Shown here piece by piece: positions 1 through 11,935 of a stretch of 64,000 nt of DNA. The stretch spans positions 97,730,947 to 97,794,946 of the forward strand of contig NC_055992.1 of NCBI RefSeq assembly GCF_018446385.1, in the 5' to 3' direction. This stretch comes from Zingiber officinale. Lineage: Eukaryota; Streptophyta; Magnoliopsida; Zingiberales; Zingiberaceae. A program made the position numbers and the translations under genes. The notes under the pieces are model-generated. The model was given only the letters and a program-made list of their open reading frames with translations, made no database searches and had not been told where the DNA came from. Every line of letters starts with the position of its first letter. The stretch's first letter is position 1.

Positions 1-638
1 TGGTTCGGATTCAAGAAGAAAACAAGGTTGAAGCTACTCCTACCACAGGTGAGTAGTACTTACTTAGGGTTTCTTGCACTTACAACCGGAAAGGAGAGGA
101 AGAAAGCTTCTAGGGTTCGGGTAGCTAACTTTTCCCGGCGATTCCTTCGTGCTCCCGAATTCTCCTCTGTCGCGACAACCACCCGCGGATGAAGGATGGT
201 CGGGAGAAACTTCGTCGGCGCCGGAGACCACGCCTGACTTCTTCTTCGTTGTTGCCCGAGCAGGAGCGCCGCGCGGAGTCGAGATCAAGGAGAAGGCAGG
301 GTTTTCGGCTCGGGAAGGAAAAGAACTAGGTCCTTTAATAACTAGGGTTTTATTCCAAACTATACTATATCCTTAATTTTTTCTACATAGAGTTAACAAA
401 AATCTCCTAGCTCAGTTGGTCAAGTTGGTTTTGGCTTGGGTCCGTCCGACCAGAGGTCGTGGGTTCGAACCTCGCTTCCAACGATTTTTGCCTAAACTTC
501 CTTTGTTTCGTAAAAATACTAAACGTCCTCCAAAAATTACGCAAAAATACTTTAAAAATCTCTAGAATATTTTAAAAGTATTTCCAAATATTTTTATGGA
601 CTTTTAAACCTCGAAATAGGAAAAATTGGGTCGTTACA
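1..638 (-). mobile_element. Probable LTR fragment (Ty3-like end)
   Basis: The stretch closes with GGGTCGTTACA at 628-638. On the other strand this is TGTAACGACCC, a start typical of many plant Ty3/gypsy LTRs, so this looks like the start of an LTR lying on the - strand and running out of the window on the left. The GC-rich part at 100-300 gives only overlapping short frames with no recognisable domain. No partner LTR is in view, so it is a fragment and the family assignment is an inference. Confidence 0.35.
408..485 (+). repeat. tRNA-like promoter sequence (SINE or LTR-embedded)
   Basis: An A-box-like TAGCTCAGTTGGTCA (408-422) is followed by a B-box-like GGTTCGAACC (463-472), with spacing close to that of a tRNA gene. 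I cannot fold a proper acceptor stem around it, so it is more likely a tRNA-derived relic than a working tRNA gene. Confidence 0.45.
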
Positions 639-649
639 CTTTTTTTTAA

Positions 650-1440
650 TTTGTTTTTAGTTTGGTCTCAAGATATTTTGAATGCAATACATCTTGTTTC
701 ATATCTACTACGTTGCTCGTTCAAAAATTGAGATGATGGATGGAATGAATTGGTTGTGAATGTGAAATATTTCTGTCAAGCAGTTAATATACTTATATTG
801 GATTTCAATGTCTAATATATTGCAAGAAGAGGAAGGGCTCGCCATCAATAAGATGAAATTACAGTAAATCATCATTATAGAGTTAATATTTTTAATGTAG
901 TGACAGATTCTAAATTGCAATAATTGAATAGCAAATTCAACGACAACACAATGAAGTTGATTATTCTTAGCTCGGTATTAGATCCAAGGGAGATGCACAT
1001 TTCATTCAAAATTGATGATATTTACAGATTGGTACAAAAGTTTTACCCAAAGATTTTGCAAAACATGAGATGCTACAATTAAGAATTCAATTTGAGCATT
1101 TTGATCATATGCGACAACTTCCTGATTTAAGAACAATGACAACTATTTCTGATTTATGCTAATGGTTGGTGAAAACTAGAAAATCAAAAATCTATCCACT
1201 TGTGTTTAGAGTCATAACACTTATTCTCGTACTTCTAGTTTTTACGGTTACCACAAAGCGATAATTTTCTGTTATGAATATAGTCAAGACTACACTTCGT
1301 AATAAGATGAAAGATGAATTTCTTAATGATTGTTTGTTAAAGTATATTGAGAAGTTTGTTAAAAAGTTCAGTATAAATTCATTTGTAAATGATTTTTGTC
1401 ATATGTAAGAGACACGTTCTAAAGTTTAATAAATTTATCT
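650..1440 (+). pseudogene. Decayed hAT-type transposase (zinc-finger MYM-like)
   Basis: Around 951-1410 short pieces in changing frames resemble the C-terminal part of plant hAT transposases of the zf-MYM/TTF type. These are an LSSVLDPRE-like block, a FYPKDF-like block, then an STIYPLV-like stretch and a hAT dimerisation-like end with KLRNKM-type residues. The reading frame changes near 1050 and contains several stops, so it is a fossil. No terminal inverted repeats or target duplication were found. Recognition rests on memory of the family rather than an alignment. Confidence 0.5.
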
Positions 1441-2014
1441 CTCTCACGTTCACTATTGACCCTCCCAATGTCCAAATAAGAACATCCAAACCCATAAAGA
1501 TAAACTATTCATACAAAAAAGATTATATCCATTGATAAATTATGAAGAGTTTAATAATAGATAATTTTTTAACCACTCCATCAAATAAATAGGAGATTCA
1601 TTAAATTATAAAACATTATCCTATCATAATATCACGTGTTTCGAATACCAATAAAAAATAACTAATCCAATGATATTTTACATCTAAGAAATTGCCAAAT
1701 AAAATACGTCTCAGGTAAAAATATCACAAATACTGCAACGTCCTGTTCGTCACAGGAAAACTATAACCAAAATATTTTATAAGGGTGTCTTTTATTAAAA
1801 AAAAGGAAAGTGGGTTCCTTGGGAAAAAACCGAGGCGCCTTTTTTTTTTACTTTTGCCTCTATTTAATGTTTAATTCCTTAAAAGGTGGAAGTGAGCCTT
1901 CCTTGAAATTTCAACGGGCATGTTGGAATATTCAGTAACCGACTAATAGGAGGAACTATGAAACAACTGAGCCTCATCGTTGAATTGGAAGAATGAAGAG
2001 GAAAGCGTGTTCAG

Positions 2015-2026
2015 CACGTGACGTGG
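2015..2026 (+). promoter_or_regulatory. G-box/ABRE-like motif upstream of the TMEM87-like gene
   Basis: CACGTGACGTGG lies about 190-200 bp before the likely start codon. CACGTG is a perfect G-box and the following ACGTGG matches an ABRE core. Such sites bind bZIP and bHLH factors in plants. Use by this gene is inferred from position only. Confidence 0.4.
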
Positions 2027-2212
2027 AGTCGTCGCCCGCGCTCTCTGCGCGTCTCTTATCCTCGTAGTTCCCTTTCTTTAATGTCCCTCGCGGTTCGCCA
2101 AGCAGGAGCACGCACTTCGACGCCGCCAATCCCCGCGCTCGATTAGTCAACCTGAATCCCACTCCCTAGTCCTCGCGTTCCCCCCGCTCAGTTTGGCTCG
2201 TCGCGGAGGCAG

Positions 2213-4716
2213 ATGCTGCCTCTCAGTCTCGGAGGTTCTCCCATGGCGTGTGGAGGTCTCCTTTTGGTTCTATTCCTGTTACCCTCCGCCGGCGTCTTCT
2301 TCAGCTGCCGCAGAGTTGAGGGGTCGATCCATGAGTATGGAGGCCGGAGGTTCGCGGCCGAAGGCAATGCCTTTATCCTTCACGGCGGAAGCGAGGGGCT
2401 CTACGGTCCTGCTTCCTCCGCCAACGCTTCCGCTCCGATGAACTCCTTCATCCGGTAATTTGTTCTTCTCTTCCCTCTTCGATTCTGCGCTTGGCAATCC
2501 AATGGGCCTCTTCATTTTCCCCCATTTGTTCTTATCCTTGTGATTTCCTGCTTCTCAGGGATAAAAAATGGCGTCTTTGCTTGTATTTTTCTAATTTGTG
2601 ATTGTGTTTAAAGTATGGTTTTTCATGGACTATTCGATTGAGCGCAAGTTTGGTTCTTTGAGTTTCAGAGCCTCTTCACTTTGTGTTTTTTGACAGCCTA
2701 ATGCAATCGATTATTTAAAATGAAAGTTTCAGATGATTCAACTGAGTTAAACTCTATAACTTTAGGGTTTATAACACCAATCTTTCCAATGAATTAACAT
2801 TTAAACGAAAAAAGTTTGTGTTACTTGTTACTGGTTGGTGTCATCACTTCCAATTTCAATACCTAAACTGATGAACTTTTCTTGCAACTTTGTTTCTTCT
2901 GCAAGCCAAGAAGGAAACGATAAGAGAGAGATGGGCAAATCTAATTGCTGTAACCATTAAGGGATTGGTGATCATTGTATTCATGTGTATAAACTTTACT
3001 ACAACTCATTTTCTCAGTTCGAATCTTGATATTTCTTCCTAAAACACAGTTTTGAAAATATCAAATTCAGAAGATCAATGGAAGCTGCTGCCAAGGCAAA
3101 AACTTTTGGAACTAGAACTTCCTTATCTGTCAGTGCAATTGTCTTTGATGTGGAGGATCGTGAGAAAATTGGTGGTTCAGCTTATGGAGGTCAACGGGAC
3201 ATATGTTGCACAGCTGATCTAGCAAAGCTAGGCTCTTGTACTGAAGGAACAATCATCTATCGCCGATCTAATAATAACCCTGATTGGCCACAAGTACTTT
3301 CTTTATCCTTCAAAGTAGATGATCTAGAGACTACATTATTATCCAAAACATTACATGTCACGAAGACCGGGATGTACAGTCTGTATTTCATTTACTGTGA
3401 TCCAGCACTTGATGGGCTTGAAGTTGATGGGAAGACTATATGGAAGAACCCTACTGGATATCTACCTGGAAGGATGGAACCTCTCATCAAATTTTATGGG
3501 TTCATGTCTCTTGCCTTTTTGATACTTGCAGTGTATTGGTTTTCCCAGTGTGCAAGGTTCTGGACAGAGGTCATGCCACTGCAGAACTGTATAACACTTG
3601 TTATCGCCTTAGGAATGATCGAAATGGCCTTATGGTACTCCGAGTATGCTGAATTCAACGAAACTGGCATCCGAACGAAGGGGATCACCTTCTGGGCAGT
3701 AACTTTTGGTGCTGTAAAACAAACAGTTTCACGTCTGCTAATACTAATCGTTTCCATGGGATATGGTATTGTTAGGCCTACTCTTGGTGGTTTTACTTCT
3801 AAGGTGGCCTTGCTCGGTGGAGCATTCTTCCTAGCATCAGAGATCTTCGAATTGGTGGAGAATGTCGGGACCATTAGCAATGTTTCTTGGAGCCAATTTT
3901 AATCTTGGCTCTGCCTGTGGCAATATTAGATGCTATGTTTATCATCTGGATATTTATTTCTCTGTCAAAAACTTCGAAAAGACTTCAGGTATTCATTTCA
4001 ATACTACTCCTCAAAGTGTTCAAGTATCAATTGGTCTAGGCTTTTTATTGTTTACAGGCAAGAAGATTTACTGGGAAGCTAGACATCTACCGGAAATTCA
4101 CTAATGCCTTGATCGTGACCGTTATCGTATCAATTACTTGGATAGCCTTTGAGGTAAATATTGTGTTTCTCTGAACCTAAAATTGACTATGATGATCCAT
4201 GAAACAATACACAAATACTCTACCTACCTACTATCTATCCTACAATAGATAATTTCAGCATTAGTATTCATACAATGAAGGACTACGTATCATTTAGTTA
4301 CTAAGATAAAATTATGATGATGCAGTTGTATTTCAAGGCAACAGATGCATATGGTGAGAAGTGGCAGAGTGCATGGATGATTCCGGCTTTTTGGCAGGTC
4401 CTCTCCTTCTCTGTGCTGTGTGTCATCTGTTGTCTCTTGGCACCTTCTCAGAACTCCTTGAGGTAAATCCTCTTCGCTCGTATCAATCCATATGATCATT
4501 GTTCTTGACAAGATCTTAATTACTTCCTTTGCATTTTCTATCAGATATGCCTATTCGGATGATGGTGGTGAGGACTTCGTCAATGAGGCTAACAAATCCT
4601 TGATTAAAACAGAACCATACCCTTACAAGGACAGTTGGAGTTTCTCTGTGTCATCAGATAACAAAGAGACTACAACCCCAGAAGACGATGAAGATGGAGA
4701 AGAAAAAAGGGAGTAG
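2213..4716 (+). CDS. TMEM87/GOST-like lung seven-transmembrane family protein
   Basis: This is a GOLD-domain seven-transmembrane protein expected in the Golgi and endosomal membrane system. Exons read from splice sites are 2213-2454, 3071-3988, 4058-4153, 4326-4462 and 4545-4716. The start may be the in-frame ATG at 2243, which opens directly on a hydrophobic signal peptide (MACGGLLLVLFLLP). The luminal domain carries the family motif DICCTADLAKLGSC. Seven hydrophobic helices follow, from FYGFMSLAFLILAVYWF to a last one in exon 4, then an acidic tail ending EEKRE. Exon 2 shifts frame by one base near 3895-3900, in the run CAATTTTAATC. One extra T would restore ILALPVAILDAMFIIWIF, and exon lengths then sum to 1566 nt, exactly 521 codons plus stop. 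Either a T was lost in the assembly or the gene is newly damaged. The usual short FES-TF stretch before RRS is missing from the exon 1/2 junction as I read it. Confidence 0.85.
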
Positions 4717-5353
4717 CAAAAGGGTCGTAGTCACTTGTCATGGAGCAACTCCTATTTCTTTATCCTTGTCTTCCTTTCACGATGTAACATCAGAGAGCTA
4801 CAATTCTAAGTTGTTTTGTTTTGAGCATAATAAATAATAATAATCTGCTCATAATGTGTTCATAGAACTTAAACTGCAGATAAGAAGAATTGTTAAAAAT
4901 GAAATCTTTATGGACTTGAGCATATTAAGCAAATGTGGTGTTGGTTCTCTTCTCCTTTACTTCCTACCTTTTTTGAGTGTTCTGGATGCCCAAGAACTTG
5001 TAATGTTGCTTATTTTTTCTCTATCAATTTGACTGAACTCCATTTCCACAAAGAAAACGTTGACCTTGCCAGTCTCAGCTTCCAAGAGGTGGATGGAGTG
5101 CCTGAGCTCCGAACTGTAACCAGCCCGGACCAGCCGGGCCGGTTACGGTTCAAGGGCCAATTAATTGCCGGTTCGGCTGTTTTTTATTTTTTACTTAATA
5201 TATTTGTAATATTTAAGTAATATAATTGTGTCGTTCAAGATTAATTAATGTATTTTATTTTTCTATTTAAATAAACTGTTTAACCTATTTACTTTGAATT
5301 TTTTGATATGTAATTATTCCACTTATCTATTTAAATTAAAATTTTAATCTATC
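4717..5353. other. 3' UTR and intergenic DNA
   Basis: The first part is the 3' flank of the TMEM87-like gene, with AATAAATAATAATAA near 4829-4842 as a likely poly(A) signal region. A GC-rich patch at 5115-5175 and AT-rich DNA follow. No gene is seen. Confidence 0.5.
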
Positions 5354-5822
5354 TAAGAGTATAAATGAGCTAAGCCTCTCACGAACTATTTAAAATTCGA
5401 TATGATAAAAGTTCATTTGAGCTCGTTTAATGAGACTCGTTAAGATAAATAAATCAAGCTCAGTTAGCTCGTAAATATGTTCATTAAACTCATTAATCAA
5501 CTTTTAAATACAAAAATAATAATTTTGATATTGAATTTATAGATTTTACACTCTGAAACATATAGATAAATATATTAAATTTATTTATTAGAATAAAATT
5601 ATAAATTTCAATATTATAATTTTCTTTAAATATATAATTTTTTAAATGAATATTTAAATTATAATTTATATTTATTATGCTCGTTTAGACTCGATAAAAG
5701 CTCGAATAAGCTCGTAAGCCATGAATATATTCGTTAAATAAAGCTCGAGCTCAACTCGATTATAAATGAGTCAAACTCAAATATTCAAAAGTTCAACTCA
5801 ACTCAACTCGATTACATCCCTA
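5354..5822. mobile_element. hAT-like MITE with perfect 8-bp target duplication
   Basis: A 469-bp AT-rich element is flanked by AATCTATC at 5346-5353 and again at 5823-5830. Its right end read inward is TAGGGATGTAATCGAG and its left end TAAGAGTATAAATGAG, so the termini are imperfect inverted repeats. Inside are degenerate GCTCGTTTA-like repeats. An 8-bp duplication with TA-G termini fits hAT. It has no coding capacity, so it would depend on transposase from elsewhere. Confidence 0.8.
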
Positions 5823-5908
5823 AATCTATCAGTGCTTTTTGGATGTGGAACTATTATATCTTTCTATTAAGCTAATTCATAATTTAATTGTCTTAAATTA
5901 TTTGATTT

Positions 5909-7624
5909 GAGATATTCTACTTAAAATTTATTAGTTTTATATAGTGTTCGTGCTAATCTTTAAAGACAAGTACCAGTGTTGGTTTGAAGCCAATACCATA
6001 TTGGTGTCGGTCTTTAAAGATCAACACCAACATTGGTTCCAACACCTTGGTGCTGGTCTTGAAGACCAACATCAGCTGGTGCTAATCTTTCAAGATCAGC
6101 CCAACTGTTGATTTTTCAAGACCAACACTAGCGTTAGTATGAAACCAACACCAACCGGTGTTGGTCTTTAAACAGCAACACCAACGCTGACTCGAAACTA
6201 GCACCAGCTAGCACCAACATTGGTTTGAAATCAGCACTAATCAGCACCACGTTGGTGCTGGTCTTTAAACAAGCTGGTGCTAATTTCAAACTAGCACTAG
6301 TGTTGATCTTGAAAGACCAACTAGTGCAAGGTGTTGATCTTCAAGATCAACACTAGCACTGGTGCTGGTCTTGAAAGACCAGCTAGTGTTGGTGCTGGTC
6401 TTCAAAGATCAGCACCAATATGGTGTTGGTTGTTGGCTGGTGCTGGTTTGAAATTAGCGTTGGTTTTAGTCTTTAAAAACCAATACCAACGTAGTGTTCA
6501 CTGATGCTAGTTTCAAACTAGCGTTGGTGCTGGTATTTAAAGACCAGCATCAATGCTGGATGCAAGAAAGAGACTTGCATGCAAGAGATGGGGGTGGAAT
6601 CGTTGTGAATCATAAATCGAACCATGAATCGTAATTGTCTTAGACGATTAAGGTTAAAAGTAGTCGACGTTCTAGGACCATTGAAGAGACAATTCTCAAT
6701 CATGATCGGGTCTAGACAGAGGGGGAGATGGGGGTGGAATGAAAGATCTTCACCAAATAATTCATTGAGATATTCTACTTAAAATTTATTAGTTTTATAT
6801 AGTGTTAGTGCTGATCTTTAAAGTCAAGTACTAGTGTTGGTTTGAATCCAGCACCATATTGGTGTCGGTCTTTAAAGATCAACACTAATGTTGGTTCCAA
6901 CACTTCGGTGCTGGTCTTGAAGACCAACACCAGCTGGTGCTAATCTTTCAAGACCAGCCCAACTGTTGATTTTTCAAGACCAACACTAGCGTTGGTATGA
7001 AACCAACACCAACTGGTGTTGGTCTTTAAATAGCAGCACCAACGCTGACTCGAAACTAGCACCAGCTAGCACCAACATTGGTTTGAAATCAACACTAATC
7101 AGCACCACGTTGGTGCTGGTCTTTAAACAAGCTGGTGCTAATTTCAAACTAGCACTAGTGTTGATCTTGAAAGACCAACTAGTGCAAGGTGTTGATCTTC
7201 AAGATCAGCACTAGCACTGGTGTTGGTCTTGAAAGACCAGCTAGTGTTGGTGCTGGTCTTCAAAAATCAACACCAATATGGTGTTGGTTGTTGGTTGGTG
7301 CTCGTTTGAAATCATCGTTGGTTTTAGTCTTTAAAGACCAATACCCATGTAGTGTTCGCTGATGCTGGTTTCAAACTAGCGTTGGTGTTGGTATTTAAAG
7401 ACCAGCATCAATGTTGGACGCAGGAAAGAGACTTGCATGCAAGAGATGGGGGTGGAATCGTCGTGAATCATAAATCGAACCATGAATCGTAATTGTCTTA
7501 GACGATTAAGGTTAAAAGTAGTCGACGTTCTAGGACCATTGAAAAGACAATTCTCAATCATGATCGGGTCTAGACAGAGGGGGAGATGGGGGTGGAATGA
7601 AAGATCTTCACCAAATAATTCATT
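5909..7624. repeat. 858-bp tandem duplication built of short palindromes
   Basis: Two head-to-tail copies (5909-6766 and 6767-7624) keep an exact 858-bp register: the start block GAGATATTCTAC recurs at 5909 and 6767, and the end block before CATTGAGA recurs at 6763 and 7621. They differ only by scattered substitutions. About the first 640 bp of each copy is a run of inverted units of the type TTGGTGCTGGTCTT(N)AAGACCAGCACCAA. The last 220 bp are ordinary sequence. No protein-coding signal is convincing: the longest frame (7376-7702, -) matches nothing I recognise. RNA from this region would fold into a chain of hairpins. Confidence 0.85.
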
Positions 7625-9868
7625 GAGACAGTATAAGCAATTAGAGAAAGATCTACAAGGCATCTGATTGCAAATATTTACAGTGAAGATAAATAAAGAC
7701 ATTGTTCAAAGTCGAGTGGTTGTCCTTCTTAGCTTATCGAGTTCTAGTTTCGATAAATTAACGGATAAATTAATCCTAGAATGGGAAGAGAAGAAGACCT
7801 CATCCTCTATCTTCTTAAGGTAAAAGAATAAATGAAAGAAGCGAGGAGAAAGTGGAATACGGTACAAGCGAAAAAGAATCACTATCCCAGTCAAAATACA
7901 AAAAGAATTGGGGCCAAGTTGTGACAACGGGATGCGAAAGTATCATAACACTGTAATATAGAAAATAGGGATAGGGAATTGTAGCCCGCTCGGCATGTGA
8001 CTTCGAAAGAATATTACAAAGTCTGGAGAGGATGGTCTAGCCAATCGTTGCCATTTGGAAGTCTCAAAAGATGATCGGTCAGAACTCCATAAGTCGTCCT
8101 CAATCGATCTAGGGATGCATTAGTGAAATTTAAAGTAGTAGATCTATACCAGAGAATGGAAGAAGATTCTCTAGCCATGGAATATTCTACCAAGGGACTA
8201 ATGAAAGAAAGAATCATAAAAAATATACTAAAACAACTTACTAGGTGGAGAGGAAAACTTAAAAACAAAGGAGACGAAGGAGACAAAGAAACGATGATTG
8301 AAAAAGCAATATATGCATACAAAATGTTCTTATCTAACCTAATATAGCTTGACCCATTTAATAAGGATCGTTGGATCTCTATTGTCACAAGGGCGGGACA
8401 GATTTTCCACCTTAGGATCAAGCACATGAGACATAAAAACTTAAAGAGTAATCATTACCTGTTAAAAGACACCTAGTCTCCCCTGCTATGAGTCCCATCA
8501 CATTAATGTGATACAATCTCATAGGCTTACTGGTACATTCTGGGCTCAGGAATCAAGATAGATGATGCAAGTAGAGTGCTCAAAAGGAGTGACTATATTT
8601 AATGACATGATGACTGAGGCATGCTGGGATTTAATGTGTAATCTCTTCATAAATATGCAATGGATATGTCATATGACTTAAGCAGTCGAGATAGACGGGA
8701 TCATTCCGATTACACAATAGTCCAGTCAGTCGAACTCTCACTTTCTTTCACTAGACTTGAAGGGGAGACTTATGATCTGAGGAATGGTTAGTAGGCATCA
8801 CATGGAAAGAGAAGATTGGTGAAAACTGCTGAGGTGATTCAAACAGACAAAAGTCTCAGGCCTCTCGACTCCTTAGCCTCTTGACCTCTCAGGCCTCCCG
8901 GCTCCTTAGCCTCCCGACTCCCAACTCTTGAGCTTCCTGACTCTTTAGCCTCTTGCCCTTTCGAGCCTCCTGGCTCCTTAGCCTCCCGACTCTCGACTCT
9001 TGGGCCACTGTCTCCTTGGCTTCTTGGTCTCTTAGCATCACAAGACGCAGGACCATTTCAGGAAAAGAATACATTATTGCACAAATCTCAGATTATTTTG
9101 AAAAAATGATAATCATTGTGCAAATCTCGGATTATTTCGGAATAAAAGCAGCGGTATAATAAGTCTCACATTATTTAAGAAATTAAATAATAACAACATG
9201 GAAAAAGGAATAGAAAGAAAGAGTTTATGGTCTCTTTATAAAAGATAATCTTTTTTGATGTCTAGGTATATATGCACACCTACATATATCAAAACCCTAA
9301 TACTCATTTTCTTCGTCCTCTAATTTGAGCATCGGAGTGATTGCATTGGGGAACCCCCTGATCATCATTCTAACCCTCTTCTTATTTATCTTTGTCCAAG
9401 CTCCCAACCACGTCATCATTCTCATTGTTGTTTGGCGATTGGCAATTAAGTTGGCAACAGAGCCAACTCACCAGTGAATCACACATCGACGTTCTCGAGC
9501 AAGATCACACATGATTTCTATAAAAATAAAATTACCATACCCAACTATTACAACCATTAGAGAAATGATTTAGCCATGCATTATTCAATCGCATGATTTG
9601 AATGTCATCCGAAACAGATTACAAGAACGCAAGTGTAAAATTAAAAAACATAGTAATTTGAAAATTGGTAAGTTTTTCTACACCCTGATCCGCCAATGCC
9701 ACATCGTCTTCCGTATCATTACTAGGGCTTCTATTGCCAGCAATTCTAGGTCAAAAATAAATAACAAATGTAATAAACATGTTAAGAAGAATGGTTTACT
9801 AAGTAATGTTGGGTTCAAAAATTCTTGCTATGGTAGATAACAACATTGAGCAATTCCAATGCCCGAAC
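7625..9868. other. Unassigned, probably repeat-derived DNA
   Basis: No gene is recognised. A 74-codon frame at 8123-8347 (+) has no known domain. At 9220-9500 a TATAAAAG-like box, a run of CCCTAATACTC and a PBS-like end suggest LTR debris, but no LTR pair was found. At 9060-9175 the block CAAATCTC-GATTATTT repeats imperfectly. Confidence 0.35.
8850..9035. repeat. Degenerate CTCC-rich short tandem repeats
   Basis: Units of about 25-30 bp built on GGCTCCTTAGCCTCCCGACTC repeat with many changes. No coding meaning is seen. Confidence 0.5.
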
Positions 9869-11124
9869 TAGAGCTGTCAGACGGGTTGACTATTTATCGA
9901 GGAGGGGTGAGTTGATCAGTCATTTTGGCGGGTTGGTAAATTCTCAACTCAATTTAAGGTGGATTACGGGTTAGGTGGGTCAACCCACGAATCCATAAAA
10001 AATAAAAAATATATAGAAAAGATTACAATTTTTAAGTTTAGGTTAAACGAGCCAATTACATATCAAAAAAGTTTAAAATTTAGATGTAGCTTCTACACTG
10101 GTGTTTTCATTGGAGGTTGTCGAGTTCATTTATTCTTTTACTGTAGGTGGATTAAAAAATATTGCATTTAATTTAGTAAAATGGAAACACTTACTCTTTG
10201 GAAAACTAATTTACCTATACATTTTTTGCATAGACAAGAAAAGGGATTGCATCTAGTTTTTATTTTTGTTCTATAACATATTGGGAGGGGGGAAAATAGA
10301 AGATTTAATGAAAATATATTTAGAATTTGAAATGAATTTCAATTCTCCCATAAAGATTTAATCATCTAAGTAAAATATTTTATATATAATTTAGGTACCA
10401 AACCAATAAAAACCAAGGAAAGGTATACGTGGGGTGGACTATATTATAATTGAATTGTAGTTAATAAAAGTTTGGTAAATATTGTTGAACACGAAGGCCA
10501 AAGTGTTAGGACATTCGGATAGCGGCTAGAGAGGGGGGGTGTGAATAGCTGACCCCAAATTCTCGTTTCTTCCTACAATTTGAGTTAGCGCAGCGGAAAT
10601 AAAGAGTAGAAACGAAAATGGAGAAGATCAAACCTCAAACGCGACGATATAACGAGGTTCGGAGATGATACTCCTACTCCTCGGCGTGTCCGTAAGGTGG
10701 ACGAATCCTATCAATCCGTCGGTGGATGAGACCCCGGAGAACCGGCTAATAAAAACTCCTTCTGGGTGGAGAAACCTCGCCACAATCTCTCTTGCAACAG
10801 CAAGATCAGCGTACAAGAAATACAGCAAGAAGCCAAGAACAATATGAATGTAAAAACACTAGTTTGCTTGCCTTCTTGTCGACTGTTGATGAAGCAGCAA
10901 CTTCACGGAGGCCAACCCAGCAACAACTGATCAGTTGGAAACCCAGCCGAGGGAAGCTCACACGAAGCTTCAGCAGTGGAGAGCTCAACAAAGCTCAGAT
11001 CGCAAGTAGGAAGAAGAGTAAGTGCGAGAACCAAGAAGAAGTTCAGCTTCCCTGTAGTGGCCTTCTTATATGAACCTACGAAGAAGACAAAGAAGAAATC
11101 TAGCCGTTGTGACTCAACGACTAG

Positions 11125-11465
11125 ACCTGGACCGATCAGGCTCCACCCTGATCGGTCCAGGATGGATCTGATCGGTCGGGGGACCGATCAGGCCCTACCC
11201 TGATCGGTCCTCAGACCGATCCCAACTCTCACAGAGAGTTGGTTGCGATCCCTGATCGGTCTGTGGACCGATCAGCCTATAGGTGGATCGGTCCACAGAC
11301 CGATCAACCTATAAGTCTGAATCATCTCGCCTTCTAACTAATCGGTCAGCAAACCGATCAGATAACCCACAGAAAGCTTCTGTGTGGTTACTGATCGGTC
11401 CACAGACCGATCAGATACCCCAGTGTTTCACTGGATCGGTCAGCAGACCGATCCAATTTTCCAAC
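11125..11465. repeat. GATCGGTC/GACCGATC inverted-repeat array, left LTR
   Basis: At least eight sites of the type GATCGGTC, 4-7 bases, GACCGATC follow each other with variable spacers, for example near 11213-11275 and 11395-11415. Each is a perfect or near-perfect palindrome. They do not have the equal-length spacers of a CRISPR array. Confidence 0.85.
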
Positions 11466-11479
11466 CTTAAACCTAAAGC

Positions 11480-11935
11480 CTTCCTGATCTAGAGAACGAG
11501 CTACCGATCCCTCTCTGACCTAGTCCGGAGAACGAGCTACCGAACCTTCTCCGACTTCCACGTCCGGTCCAGAGAACGAGCTACCGAGCCCTCTCTGACC
11601 TAGTCCAGAGAACGAGCTACCGAGCCCTCTCCGACCTAGTCCGGAGAACGAGCTACCGAGCCCTCTCTGACCTAGTCCGGAGAACCAGCTACCGAGCCCT
11701 CTCCGACTCCATCCAGTTCAAAGAACGAGCTACCGAGCCCTCTCCGACCTCCCATGCCAAGCTTCCATACTTAGACTTTTCCCCGTGCCAAGCTCCCTGC
11801 TTGGACTTTTCCCGTGCCAAGCTCCCTGCTTGGACTTTTCCGTGCCAAGTCTCCATACTTGGACTTTTCCCGTACCAAGCTCCCTGCTTGGACTTTTCCG
11901 TGCCAAGTCTCCATACTTGGACTTTTCCCGAATCA
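11480..11935. repeat. Two minisatellites in the left LTR
   Basis: About seven units of GAGAACGAGCTACCGAGCCC with a variable CTCTCTGACCTAGTCC-like spacer, period near 40 bp, fill 11490-11755. They are followed by units of CCAAGCTCCCTGCTTGGACT (itself a small inverted repeat) at 11757-11935. Confidence 0.85.

Noticed and set aside
408-485. Possible tRNA gene
   Set aside because: A and B boxes are present but no acceptor stem can be formed; treated as a tRNA-derived relic.
7376-7702. 108-codon - strand frame
   Set aside because: Covers the end of the 858-bp duplication and shows no family motif; a near-copy in unit 1 is shorter.
11125-11465. CRISPR-like array
   Set aside because: Plant nuclear DNA inside an LTR, unequal spacers, and the repeats themselves are palindromes; no cas-like genes.
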